The position numbers and the translations under genes are program-made. This document shows, in pieces, positions 21,708-28,829 of a stretch of DNA of 30,333 nucleotides; the stretch's first letter is position 1, and the number at the start of each line of letters is the position of its first letter. The stretch lies in the NCBI GenBank assembly GCA_045807945.1, contig JBJMGI010000038.1, forward strand, positions 1-30,333, in the 5' to 3' direction. Source of the stretch: CAVQGF01 sp045807945. Its GTDB lineage: Bacteria > Acidobacteriota > Terriglobia > Terriglobales > Acidobacteriaceae. The notes below the pieces were generated by a model, which worked only from the letters and a program-made list of their open reading frames with translations, ran no database searches and was not told the DNA's origin.

Positions 21708-23795
21708 TCAATTCCTGTTCAACCACTCCTCATAGCTCTTGAAACCGTACGGCCTGCCGATGAAGTCCTTGACCAGCTCCGCCGCGGGCTTGGATCCACC
21801 TGGCGCAAGCACCGTCCGCCGATACCGCGCCGCGATCGCCGGATTCATGATGTTGCCCTGATCGTGGAAGACGCTGAACATGTCCTTCGCGATCACCAGC
21901 GACCACATGTAGGTGTAGTACACCGCCGAATATCCATCCAGATGCCCGAACGATTCATGGAAGTACGTTCCCGGGACGTAGTGGAATGGCGTGTACTGCT
22001 CCTGCAATTGCGCGACAAGTTTGGTCGTGTCCAGGTCTTTCGGATCGCGGTTATGCAGGTCGAGGCTTGTCGCAGCGTAGAACATCTGCTGACGGACGTT
22101 AAGACCTTTGCCGAACTCATCCGCCTTCTTCAGCTTTTCCGCCAGCGCTATCGGAATCGGCTTCTTCGTCTTGTAGTGGATCGCAAACGTCTGCAGCGTC
22201 TTCGGATCCCGCATCCACTCTTCCAACATCTGCGACGGCGCTTCCACAAAATCCTGCTCCGTCGAGACGCCCGCTATGCCCGCCCACTTCGTGTGTCCGC
22301 CGAGAACGTGATGCAGCAAGTGCCCGAACTCGTGGAAGAACGTGATCGCGTCCGAGTACTCGAGCAATCCCGGATCATCCGGCGTCGGCTTATGGAAGTT
22401 GCAAACCAGCACGCCTTCCGGCAGCGCGACTCCTTGCTTGCCGTTTACCAGCGTGAACTGCGCGTAATGCTTGTACTTGTTCTCCCGCGGGTACATGTCT
22501 AAATAGATCCGCCCAAGGTTGCGCGCTCCATCGTAGATGTCATAAACGTCCACATCGGGATGCCACACCTTCGCATCCTTCACCGGTTTGTACGTGATGC
22601 CGAACATGCGGCTCGTCGTCTGCAGCACGCCGCGCTTCACGTTGTCATACTGGAAGTACGGACGCACCTCGCTCGCTTCCACTCCGTACTGCTCCGCCTT
22701 GATGCGGTCCGTCAGGTAGCTCGTGTCCCAGGGCTGCACCGCAGCAGCCGCAGTATCGTCTTTCTTCTTCCGCGCCAGCAGATCGGCATAGTCTTTCTTT
22801 GAGCGTTCAGCGGACGCGTCCGTGATCTTCTGGATAAACTCGGCAGCATTCTTGCCGCTGCCGATCATCTTGTTTGCCGTGACGTAGTCCGCCCAGTTGT
22901 CGAAGCCCAGCAGCTTCGCCAGCTCGTAGCGCTTGGCCAGCATCTGGTTCAGGGTCTCGAGGTTTTTCGGATGAGCGCGCATCCGGTACAGCTTCCAGAA
23001 GTCCTCACGCACCTTTTCACTCTTCGCGTACGTCATCACCGGGACGTAATCCGTGTTGTCCGTCTTCAGCGTGACCTTGCCGTTCGCGCCCACCGGATGC
23101 CCCTTGATGAAATCGTCCGGCATCCCGTCCAGATCTTTCGGATCCACTTCCAGCGTCAACACACCTTCGCGGATGTTCTTCCCAAACTCCTGCCCCAGCT
23201 TCACCAGCTCGTCATTCAGCTCGCGCACACGCTTGCGTGTCGCCTCATCGCGATCAACACCCGCCAGCTTGAAATCGCGCAGCGTCTTTTCGACGTAGTA
23301 CTTGGAGGCCGGATCCAGCTTCGCCGTATCGATCTTCGCCACCGCATCGTAGATGCCGCGGTCGAGCGAGAACTCGGTCGCTAGCGCCGAAACTTCCTGC
23401 TCGCAAGTTTCCGCCGCCTCGCGCACCCCTTTATCCGGATGCACCTCGTGCGTCAGCCCGGCGCGTGCTCCCGCATCGCCGAGCGCCTCTTGTCCCTCGT
23501 CGAAGATCTCGAGCGTCTGCATCGCATCCTGTGTCTTCAGCGCCTTCAGCTTGTCCATCGCCGCGCGCGCCGTGTCCATGTTCGCGTGGCACGTCTTGTT
23601 GAATTCTTCGGGCGAGACCGTCAGCAGCGCCGAGGCGCCCGCTGGCGGCGCGTGTTTATGTTCAACTTTGGGGCGGGGAAGTGTCGCAGAATTTTTTGCC
23701 ATAGTTTTTTGGTCGTTCGGGAAAGTTTTCGGACCGGCGACCGCATACATCGCCAGTGTCAGGATCGCGCTCAGCACGATTGTGGTTCGATGCAC
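21708..23795 (-). CDS. secreted M3-family oligopeptidase (thimet/Dcp type)
   Basis: The 695-residue zinc metallopeptidase of family M3 cleaves short peptides. The zinc motif is H488-E-F-G-H492 in 'ITFFHEFGHLLHHVLGG', with the third ligand E518 in 'DFVEAPSQMLEEWM'. Other M3 hallmarks are 'YLDMYPRENKYKHYAQFTLV' and 'FGHLDGYSAVYYTYMWSLVIAKDMFSVF'. The N-terminus is a Sec signal peptide (residues 1-20) followed by a basic, proline-rich linker. Export is notable because most bacterial M3 enzymes are cytosolic. The ATG has GGAG 9 nt upstream. It likely digests peptides in the periplasm or outside the cell for nutrition. Confidence 0.94.
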   Translation of the reverse strand: MHRTTIVLSAILTLAMYAVAGPKTFPNDQKTMAKNSATLPRPKVEHKHAPPAGASALLTVSPEEFNKTCHANMDTARAAMDKLKALKTQDAMQTLEIFDEGQEALGDAGARAGLTHEVHPDKGVREAAETCEQEVSALATEFSLDRGIYDAVAKIDTAKLDPASKYYVEKTLRDFKLAGVDRDEATRKRVRELNDELVKLGQEFGKNIREGVLTLEVDPKDLDGMPDDFIKGHPVGANGKVTLKTDNTDYVPVMTYAKSEKVREDFWKLYRMRAHPKNLETLNQMLAKRYELAKLLGFDNWADYVTANKMIGSGKNAAEFIQKITDASAERSKKDYADLLARKKKDDTAAAAVQPWDTSYLTDRIKAEQYGVEASEVRPYFQYDNVKRGVLQTTSRMFGITYKPVKDAKVWHPDVDVYDIYDGARNLGRIYLDMYPRENKYKHYAQFTLVNGKQGVALPEGVLVCNFHKPTPDDPGLLEYSDAITFFHEFGHLLHHVLGGHTKWAGIAGVSTEQDFVEAPSQMLEEWMRDPKTLQTFAIHYKTKKPIPIALAEKLKKADEFGKGLNVRQQMFYAATSLDLHNRDPKDLDTTKLVAQLQEQYTPFHYVPGTYFHESFGHLDGYSAVYYTYMWSLVIAKDMFSVFHDQGNIMNPAIAARYRRTVLAPGGSKPAAELVKDFIGRPYGFKSYEEWLNRN

Positions 23796-23891
23796 AGTGA
23801 CTCCTGTTCAGCTCTGGAAGAATTTTCAGTCTAACAAAGGTAAGTAGTTGCTAGGCGCCGCTTGAAACCAGTCTCAGTGGAAGCTACGAGC

Positions 23892-24800
23892 TCACTTCCG
23901 AAAATGTTCCCACCCGCCACTCGGCATGAGGATGCGCTCACCATCCGGAGTGCGCAACCAAATCATCTGCCTCGGATCGCGCGTCACTCGCCCAATTCTC
24001 CGGACGCCGCGCGGCACGATCTTCTTCTCAGACGCGGTAAACAGCAGTTCGTAATCCTCGCCACCATGCAGAGCCTGCTCGAGAGTCGCGCCGTCAGCAA
24101 TTGGAACGGAAGCGACTTCCAACTCCGCTCCCACGCCGCTCTCTTCGCAGACGTGCGCCAGGTCGGTCGAGAGCCCATCGCTCAAATCGATCATGCTGCT
24201 CGCAACCTCGCGCAACTTCCGCGCGACCGCGACTCGCGGCTCCGGATAAAAATGCGGATCACTCCTCGCTACTTTCACTCGTCCCCGCCGCAATCTCGCC
24301 AGCGTCGCCGCCGCTCCGCCCAGCGCGCCCGTCACATAGATAAAATCTTCCGGCTTCGCTCCCGATCTCCTCACGGCTTTACCGCGAGGCGCGGACCCGA
24401 CCACCGTCACATCGGCAATCACACCCTGTGGCGATTCCGCCGTATCACCGCCCGCGAGCGGGACTCGAAACCGCTTCGCCAACCTCAAGAATCCCTCGAA
24501 GAACTCATCTACCCACTCCTGCGGAAGCTCGGCCGGCAGTCCCAATGACAAAAAGCACGCCAGCGGCTCGCCCGCCATCGCCGCAATATCGCTCAGCCCA
24601 CGCGCCAGGCACCTGTGGCCCACCGACCCCGCCGGGTGCGAGTCGCGCCGGAAGTGGACACCCTCCAAACACAGGTCAGTCGTCACCAGCAGCTCATGCC
24701 CGCGCGGTGGGGCCAGCACCGCGCAGTCATCCCCAATGAGCGATTTCCGCCCGCCCATCTTGCGGATCCTGGCTATTAGTTGGCGTTCTGGCAGCGGCAC
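23892..24800 (-). CDS. thiL: thiamine-monophosphate kinase ThiL
   Basis: ThiL phosphorylates thiamine monophosphate to the active cofactor thiamine diphosphate. The protein of about 302 residues has the AIR-synthase/SelD-like fold with 'LIGDDCAVLAPP', 'VTTDLCLEGVHFRRD', 'LSDIAAMAGEPLACFLSLGLP', 'AGGDTAESP' and 'MIDLSDGLSTDLAHVCEESGVGAELE'. GTG 24800 places the start near the conserved N-terminus (PLPERQLIARIRKMGG). The frame stays open to 24995, but those codons include a CCTCCTG-type repeat and look non-coding. No TPP riboswitch was recognised upstream. Confidence 0.93.
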   Translation of the reverse strand: MPLPERQLIARIRKMGGRKSLIGDDCAVLAPPRGHELLVTTDLCLEGVHFRRDSHPAGSVGHRCLARGLSDIAAMAGEPLACFLSLGLPAELPQEWVDEFFEGFLRLAKRFRVPLAGGDTAESPQGVIADVTVVGSAPRGKAVRRSGAKPEDFIYVTGALGGAAATLARLRRGRVKVARSDPHFYPEPRVAVARKLREVASSMIDLSDGLSTDLAHVCEESGVGAELEVASVPIADGATLEQALHGGEDYELLFTASEKKIVPRGVRRIGRVTRDPRQMIWLRTPDGERILMPSGGWEHFRK

Positions 24801-25138
24801 CCCGCCATCATAAATGCAGGCGCGCCGCGAGCTTTTTCGTGCCAAACCGCCCCTCCTGCACCCTGCCTCCCACCTCCTGCCTCCTGCCTTAGGGTCATGT
24901 CCCTCCGGTATCTGGCAACCCGAACGGGCCAGACATACTCTTCCTTGACATGCCAGAAGTGGCTCTGGTAGGTTTGGGCTGCCGTTGAACCCCAAATCAT
25001 AGAAAAGTAAGACACCTGGCCACAGGCCCTGTGGAGGTTTCGTAACCTCCTACCGAAAGCTCTAGGTTCCAGCCACGGAGCCGGCATCGGGACGAAGAAC
25101 GGCGGGCCGTTCAGCATGTAGTTGCAGATTGCACCACT
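24801..25138. other. intergenic region with a family-3 repeat and a doubtful minus-strand frame
   Basis: Between the divergent thiL and M23 genes. A family-3 CCTCCTGCC tandem is at 24852-24890. A 113-codon minus-strand frame (24776-25117) starting MLNGPPFFVPMPAPW has a plausible first 73 residues, including 'SHFWHVKEEYVWPVRVARYRR'. It then runs through the repeat and overlaps thiL, so it may be a remnant of a small gene. I do not call it as a gene. Confidence 0.4.
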
Positions 25139-25160
25139 GTCCTGTTTTCAGGACGAGGAG
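25139..25160 (+). promoter_or_regulatory. hairpin abutting the Shine-Dalgarno of the M23 gene
   Basis: A perfect hairpin GTCCTG-TTTT-CAGGAC (25139-25154) is followed at once by GAGGAG (25155-25160), 7 nt before TTG 25168. The ribosome site decides the TTG start. The hairpin may stabilise the leader or affect initiation. Confidence 0.6.
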
Positions 25161-25167
25161 TTTGGTT

Positions 25168-26076
25168 TTGCGGAAGCGTTATTACATCTTTTTCGTCACT
25201 CGCGACGCCGAGGGCGAGATCCGCAAAATTCCTATCCCACTTCATTATTTATATGTGTTCCTTGCTGGAGCCGTGATTGGCATGTTCACTATCACGGGCA
25301 TGGCTGGTTCTTACGCTCGCATGCTGGTGAAGACTGCCCAGTTCAATACCATCCGCCAGGAAAAGAACGCGATCAAATCGCAGTACCGGCAGCTTGAGCA
25401 GGTAGCGCAGGAAAAAGAGATTCAGGTCGCGTCGTTAGGCTCGCTCGCCAGCGAAGTCTCCGCGCTCTACGGATTGAAGTCAGACGCGTCGCTCGCCACC
25501 GTTTCCGCCACCAACTTCAACAATCAGCACTTCACCGGCTCCATCGATCAGCTCTATACCCTAAAGGCTTCGGCTTATAACGGAGCCGCGACAGCTGCCG
25601 TCAGCTTCGGCGCTGTGCAGGCTACAGCTTCCGACTGGCAGCGCCTCGCCGCGGCTCCGAGCTTGTGGCCGGTAGAAGGCCCGGTTTCAGGATCGTTCGG
25701 CGAGCGCTCTGACCCGTTCAGCGGAGAAGGCGCCTTCCATAGCGGAATCGATATTTCGAGTTCGTATGGGACACCGGTCGTCGCCCCCGCCGACGGCGTC
25801 GTCACTTACGCCAGCGACATGAGCGGCTACGGACGCCTCATCGAGATCGACCACGGTCACGGCGTCTCCACCCGCTATGGACACCTCGCCAGCTTCAACG
25901 TCGCCACCGGCGAGCACGTTCAAAAGGGTGAGACCATCGGCTACGTCGGCCTCAGCGGACGCTCAACCGGTCCCCACCTCCACTACGAAGTCCGCATCTT
26001 CGATACGCCCGTCAATCCTTATAAGTACCTGCGCGTCACGCTGGCTCAGACCCAACACCTACACCAGGGAATGTAA
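25168..26076 (+). CDS. M23-family peptidoglycan metallopeptidase (LytM domain)
   Basis: The protein of about 302 residues, started at TTG 25168 by a strong GAGGAG 7 nt upstream, is a membrane-anchored cell-wall hydrolase or regulator. A cytoplasmic N-terminal segment ('RKRYYIFFVTRDAEGEIRKIPIP') and one transmembrane helix (about 27-47) come first. A coiled-coil-like region (about 60-105) follows, then the C-terminal LytM domain. Zinc ligands are H191 and D195 in 'FHSGIDIS' and H272 in 'GPHLHYEV'; 'YGHL' supplies the catalytic His near 239. All are intact, so it should cleave peptidoglycan cross-links. The N-terminal style is common in M23 proteins linked to cell-shape functions. Confidence 0.92.
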   Translation: MRKRYYIFFVTRDAEGEIRKIPIPLHYLYVFLAGAVIGMFTITGMAGSYARMLVKTAQFNTIRQEKNAIKSQYRQLEQVAQEKEIQVASLGSLASEVSALYGLKSDASLATVSATNFNNQHFTGSIDQLYTLKASAYNGAATAAVSFGAVQATASDWQRLAAAPSLWPVEGPVSGSFGERSDPFSGEGAFHSGIDISSSYGTPVVAPADGVVTYASDMSGYGRLIEIDHGHGVSTRYGHLASFNVATGEHVQKGETIGYVGLSGRSTGPHLHYEVRIFDTPVNPYKYLRVTLAQTQHLHQGM

Positions 26077-26130
26077 GCTTCGCATCTGGGGCGCAGCGAG
26101 AGATCCCTATTCACCCAAAATTTCTAGCGT

Positions 26131-26249
26131 TGTCATCCTGAGTCCGCCCGCGGCGGGCGAAGGACCTTGCGTTTTGCAAACGTGGCAGGGATGCTTACGA
26201 CAGCGCTGTCATTCTGAGCGGAGGTCGCCCGCGACCGCAGTCGAAGCTG
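26131..26249. repeat. two family-1 dispersed repeats
   Basis: Copies are at 26131-26167 (TGTCATCCTGAG, GCCCGCGGCGGGC centre, GAAGGACC) and 26207-26249 (TGTCATTCTGAGCGGAGGTCGC, then GCGACCGCAGTCGAAG). They fill most of the 243-base gap between two convergent genes, where no other gene is seen. Confidence 0.87.
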
Positions 26250-26319
26250 AACGAGAATCTCGCGCGTAGAGGCGCGGCATGCCGCGTCTCAAGGCTAATC
26301 AAAGATCACAAATCGAAAA

Positions 26320-27276
26320 TCACTTCCCTGCCTCACCCTGGAACATTTTCTTCAAGAATGCCGGCGGCAACGTCGCCGTGAGCACGGCTTTGTCCTTCTG
26401 CTGCTCCACCTTCACGCTGTCCACGAATGCCTTAACATCGGCGTCACCGCCACCCTGCTGCGCATTCGCCTCGATGGCCTGATATAGGGATATCAGCGTT
26501 CCAGCGTTCTCCGCGATCTGCTTCGCCGCTTGCTCGTCCTGCACCATCGCGTTTGCCTTCAATTGGATCGTCCCCGTGGTGATTGACGGAGCTATCGCTG
26601 CAACCAGCGTGAATCCCGTCCCCCACGTAGGCGAGTAGAACTTCTGCATGATGGGGTTATCGCTGGGCGTCACGCGCGCGATCGTCCACGCCACCGAAGT
26701 CAGCGGGATCTGCGACCGGAACTGCTGCACCATCCGCGGACCGCGTTGCGGCAATCCGCGCTGCCTGGAGCGGTCCACCATCGCCCGGATCACGGCGCCG
26801 TCGTCCAGGTTTGATACCGCGACCGAATCCAAGTCCAATATTGCGACGCGTACCGTCCGGTTTTCCTGCGGCAACTCGAATATCTCTTCCTGGTTGTAGC
26901 GGAGCACCGTCTTGGCATGCTTGCGGAAGTAGTCGGCCAGCTTCTGCGAATCAAAGTGACCGTTGAATATCTCTGAATAGCGGTGCTCGTTATTGCCGAT
27001 CGAGTGGACCGCGAACGCCGCGTCGTCCAGGTCGCGCTCGGGGTCGATGCCCGTCTCGCGGATGAACTCCTCGTACTCCGGCTCTCTTACGATCCCGCTC
27101 AGACTGGTGTTCGCCACCCGCCGTATGGCCTTGAAGTTCACGAAGATGTACGCGTCGGACTCCGGCAGTAGCCGCACCGATTCCGGCAGCGCCCGCTGCC
27201 GCAGCCAAAGCAGGGAGCCCAATGCACCGGCTACCAGCAGAAGTGAAAGGATGAAAACGATGTGCCGTTTGCGCAT
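26320..27276 (-). CDS. membrane-anchored hypothetical protein
   Basis: I cannot name this 318-residue protein. It has a basic start and one transmembrane helix (about residues 6-25, 'IVFILSLLLVAGALGSLLWL'), followed by a large extracytoplasmic domain. 'LLPESDAYIFVNFKAIRR', 'FAVHSIGNNEHRYSEIFNGHFD' and 'VRVAILDLDSVAVSNLDDGAVIRAMVDRS' read like DUF3352-type beta/alpha repeats, in which proteins evaluate as 'P..A..Y..VN' modules. That similarity is tentative. No catalytic motif is seen. It ends convergently with the M23 gene across a repeat-filled gap. Confidence 0.75.
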   Translation of the reverse strand: MRKRHIVFILSLLLVAGALGSLLWLRQRALPESVRLLPESDAYIFVNFKAIRRVANTSLSGIVREPEYEEFIRETGIDPERDLDDAAFAVHSIGNNEHRYSEIFNGHFDSQKLADYFRKHAKTVLRYNQEEIFELPQENRTVRVAILDLDSVAVSNLDDGAVIRAMVDRSRQRGLPQRGPRMVQQFRSQIPLTSVAWTIARVTPSDNPIMQKFYSPTWGTGFTLVAAIAPSITTGTIQLKANAMVQDEQAAKQIAENAGTLISLYQAIEANAQQGGGDADVKAFVDSVKVEQQKDKAVLTATLPPAFLKKMFQGEAGK

Positions 27277-27375
27277 GGATGGTGGGGCAGCCCGCTACTC
27301 CGGCCAGACCCGCTGGATAAGGATGGAATGATAGCACCCACGGAAGTAGGTGGCACGGCCGCCCACGCGGAAGGC

Positions 27376-27425
27376 TGTCATTCTGAGCGAGGTCGCCCTG
27401 GCGACCGAGTCGAAGAATCCCTTTG
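27376..27425. repeat. family-1 repeat, near-copy of 21589-21640
   Basis: TGTCATTCTGAGCGAGGTCGCC, then CTGGCGACCGAGTCGAAGAATCCCTTTGT. It differs from the 21589 copy mainly in the small loop. A further truncated copy (ctgtcattctcagg) begins near 27451. Confidence 0.88.
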
Positions 27426-27557
27426 TCCACGACAATACGTACGTGGCTGACTGTCATTCTCAGGAGGCGTTCAGCACGACGAAGAACTTGTTACCAACAA
27501 AGGTACGAGGACCCACAATCCGGTTTACTATACAGCCAAGGCTCGAGCGGCTCTGGG

Positions 27558-27586
27558 TTGCACGCCAAATGCCGTTACGCTATACT
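27558..27586 (+). promoter_or_regulatory. sigma-70-type promoter of the tRNA-tuf locus
   Basis: TTGCAC (27558-27563), exactly 17 nt, then TATACT (27581-27586). Both boxes are near consensus. A start near 27593 would put tRNA-Thr about 150 nt into the transcript. The rest of 27277-27746 holds only repeats and no gene I can support. Confidence 0.75.
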
Positions 27587-27746
27587 TTCTTCTTTGCGCC
27601 ACGCGTGCTGAAGTGTTTGTGCGCGTGGCCGGAACTGGCAAAGCGAAGCAGAATGTTCTAACGGGTGAGCGGACAGCGAGCGCTGGCCCGCGCGAGCTGA
27701 ACGCGAGGGCGCAGCATTTCGAAGAATGCGAAGCCCTTGAATAAAC

Positions 27747-27822
27747 GCTGGCGTAGCTCAGTTGGTAGAGCATCTGATTTGTAATCAGAGGGTCGGGGGT
27801 TCAAGTCCCTTCGCCAGCTCCA
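27747..27822 (+). tRNA. tRNA-Thr(UGU)
   Basis: A 76-nt cloverleaf: acceptor GCTGGCG/CGCCAGC, D-arm GCTC..GAGC, anticodon loop TTTGTAA with anticodon TGT, T-arm GGTTCAAGTCC, discriminator T and encoded CCA at 27820-27822. It is first in the tRNA array, as thrU(UGU) is in the E. coli thrU-tufB operon. Confidence 0.96.
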
Positions 27823-28004
27823 AGATCAGAGCTTCAGCAAGGCTTGTAAGAAAGTAGACGCGGCGATCCGGTAACTCTTCAACCGAACACTCCACTCTAA
27901 GGATTTCTTTTCCGAACGTGGTTTGTCTTGATGCAGTTTGGCAGCTTCCCTAGCGGAGCTATGCTCGCGCGTTTTGGTTTTGTGTCTTTGAAAATTACAG
28001 TTTG
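27823..28004. other. spacer between tRNA-Thr(UGU) and the tRNA-like copies
   Basis: No gene, repeat or clear hairpin is recognised in these 182 bases. This is an unusually long spacer for a tRNA operon and may contain processing sites or decayed sequence. Confidence 0.4.
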
Positions 28005-28122
28005 GGTGATGTAGCTCAATGTAGAGCGCGCCCCTTGGTAAGCGCTGCGGCAGCGGAGCGTAGCCGCAGCAGAAGAATAGCGGTCATCGGTTCAGTTTTT
28101 TTACTCCCGATCATCAGCTCCA
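28005..28122 (+). pseudogene. degenerate tRNA-Thr(GGU) copy A
   Basis: Compared with the intact copy at 28508-28583, this keeps the TTGGTAA anticodon loop, the ATCGG T-stem arm and the CATCAGC-T-CCA end. Acceptor pair 2-71 is G-G, the D-loop has lost its GG, and the anticodon stem is unpaired. The variable region has gained about 33 nt (a CTGCGGC...GCCGCAG hairpin near 28045), and the T-loop is expanded by a T-run. It is 118 nt instead of 76 and should not fold as a tRNA. Confidence 0.85.
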
Positions 28123-28133
28123 GTTTAGGTTCT

Positions 28134-28215
28134 GCTGATGTAGCTCAGTTGCTCATTAGCGTCCACTCTCTTGGTAAGGGAGACGTTCATCGGTTCAATC
28201 CGATCATCAGCTCCA
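28134..28215 (+). pseudogene. degenerate tRNA-Thr(GGU) copy B
   Basis: This copy keeps a perfect acceptor stem (GCTGATG/CATCAGC), anticodon loop TTGGTAA on a stem with one wobble, and encoded CCA. The D-loop has extra bases (AGTTGCTCATTA) and a broken D-stem, and the T-stem has lost one C (ATCGG versus CGAT). It is 82 nt. Less decayed than copy A and probably non-functional, though acceptor and anticodon arms could still form. Confidence 0.78.
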
Positions 28216-28229
28216 AGTGGGACATACGA

Positions 28230-28318
28230 GCACAGGTGGCCGAGTGGTTAATGGCAGCAGACTGTAAATCTGCCGCTCCTTGCGAGCTACGGAGGTTCGA
28301 ATCCTCCCCTGTGCACCA
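28230..28318 (+). tRNA. tRNA-Tyr(GUA)
   Basis: An 89-nt class II tRNA: acceptor GCACAGG/CCTGTGC, anticodon stem GCAGA/TCTGC with loop CTGTAAA (anticodon GTA), long variable arm (GCTCCTTGCGAGC), T-arm GAGGTTCGAATCCTC, discriminator A and CCA at 28316-28318. Confidence 0.96.
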
Positions 28319-28335
28319 GATTTGAGATTTTGCAG

Positions 28336-28507
28336 ATGAATCGTTTCGCTATCGCTCTTGCCGCCTACGTTGTGATTGCGAGTGTGGCGTGGTTCACGTT
28401 GAGCGATCAGAAGATTCGGCTTGTCACTTTGGTTTTGATAGGAGCTTTCGCCCTTCGGACTTTTACGCTGCATGCGCGGCGAAAATCTGAAGAGCAAAGC
28501 GAGATTC

Positions 28508-28512
<5 letters not shown>
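28336..28512 (+). CDS. small two-helix membrane protein within the tRNA array
   Basis: A 58-residue frame starting MNRFAIALAAYVV has two hydrophobic stretches (about 4-22 and 28-45) and a positively charged tail ('HARRKSEEQSEIR'), the layout expected of a small inner-membrane protein. It fills the gap between tRNA-Tyr and tRNA-Thr(GGU), and its last codons overlap the 5' end of tRNA-Thr by 5 nt. No convincing ribosome site is seen. If real, tRNA processing by RNase P would cut into its stop region. The call rests on composition only. Confidence 0.5.
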
Positions 28513-28583
<71 letters not shown>

Positions 28584-28598
28584 GTTTAGAAGCGGTTG

Positions 28599-28673
28599 GC
28601 GGGAGTAACTCAGTGGTAGAGTCACAGCCTTCCAAGCTGTTGGTCGCGGGTTCGATTCCCGTCTCCCGCTCCA
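28599..28673 (+). tRNA. tRNA-Gly(UCC)
   Basis: A 75-nt cloverleaf: acceptor GCGGGAG/CTCCCGC, anticodon stem ACAGC/GCTGT with loop CTTCCAA (anticodon TCC), T-arm CGGGTTCGATTCCCG, discriminator T and CCA 28671-28673. It is the last tRNA before tuf. Confidence 0.96.
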
Positions 28674-28702
28674 GAGTTTTTGGTTTTTGAATTTCGTTTT
28701 TG

Positions 28703-28733
28703 ACTTCGTGAAACGAAGTTGGTTTTGATTTTA
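28703..28733 (+). terminator. possible terminator or attenuator after the tRNAs
   Basis: Hairpin ACTTCGT-GAA-ACGAAGT (28703-28719) is followed by TGGTTTTGATTTT. The T-rich tract is interrupted, so termination may be partial, leaving some read-through into the 28830 gene and tuf. Confidence 0.45.
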
Positions 28734-28818
28734 TCCGCGTTGATCTGCGTTCATCCGCGGCGAAAAAGATTTTGACTTTGCTTTTTCGAAATCAGTTTGA
28801 TCCGCGAGATCCGCGGTA
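28733..28818. repeat. 'atccgcg' phrase repeats
   Basis: The phrases 'atccgcgttgatctgcgttcatccgcgg' (split over 28733-28760) and 'tgatccgcgagatccgcgg' (28799-28816) are variants of one short motif. They flank a T-rich stretch upstream of the 28830 gene. Confidence 0.5.
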
Positions 28819-28829
28819 AGGGGTTGCAG

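Noticed and set aside
24801..25020. Possible TPP riboswitch upstream of thiL
   Set aside because: No CUGAGA or ACCUGA-type core elements were recognised on the minus strand.
24776..25117. Minus-strand frame of 113 codons upstream of thiL (MLNGPPFF...)
   Set aside because: It reads into a CCTCCTG repeat and overlaps thiL. The first 73 residues look plausible, so it may be a gene remnant, but evidence is too weak to call it.
27528..27773. Minus-strand frame of 81 codons opposite the tRNA promoter region
   Set aside because: It overlaps tRNA-Thr and a strong promoter and has no protein-like features.
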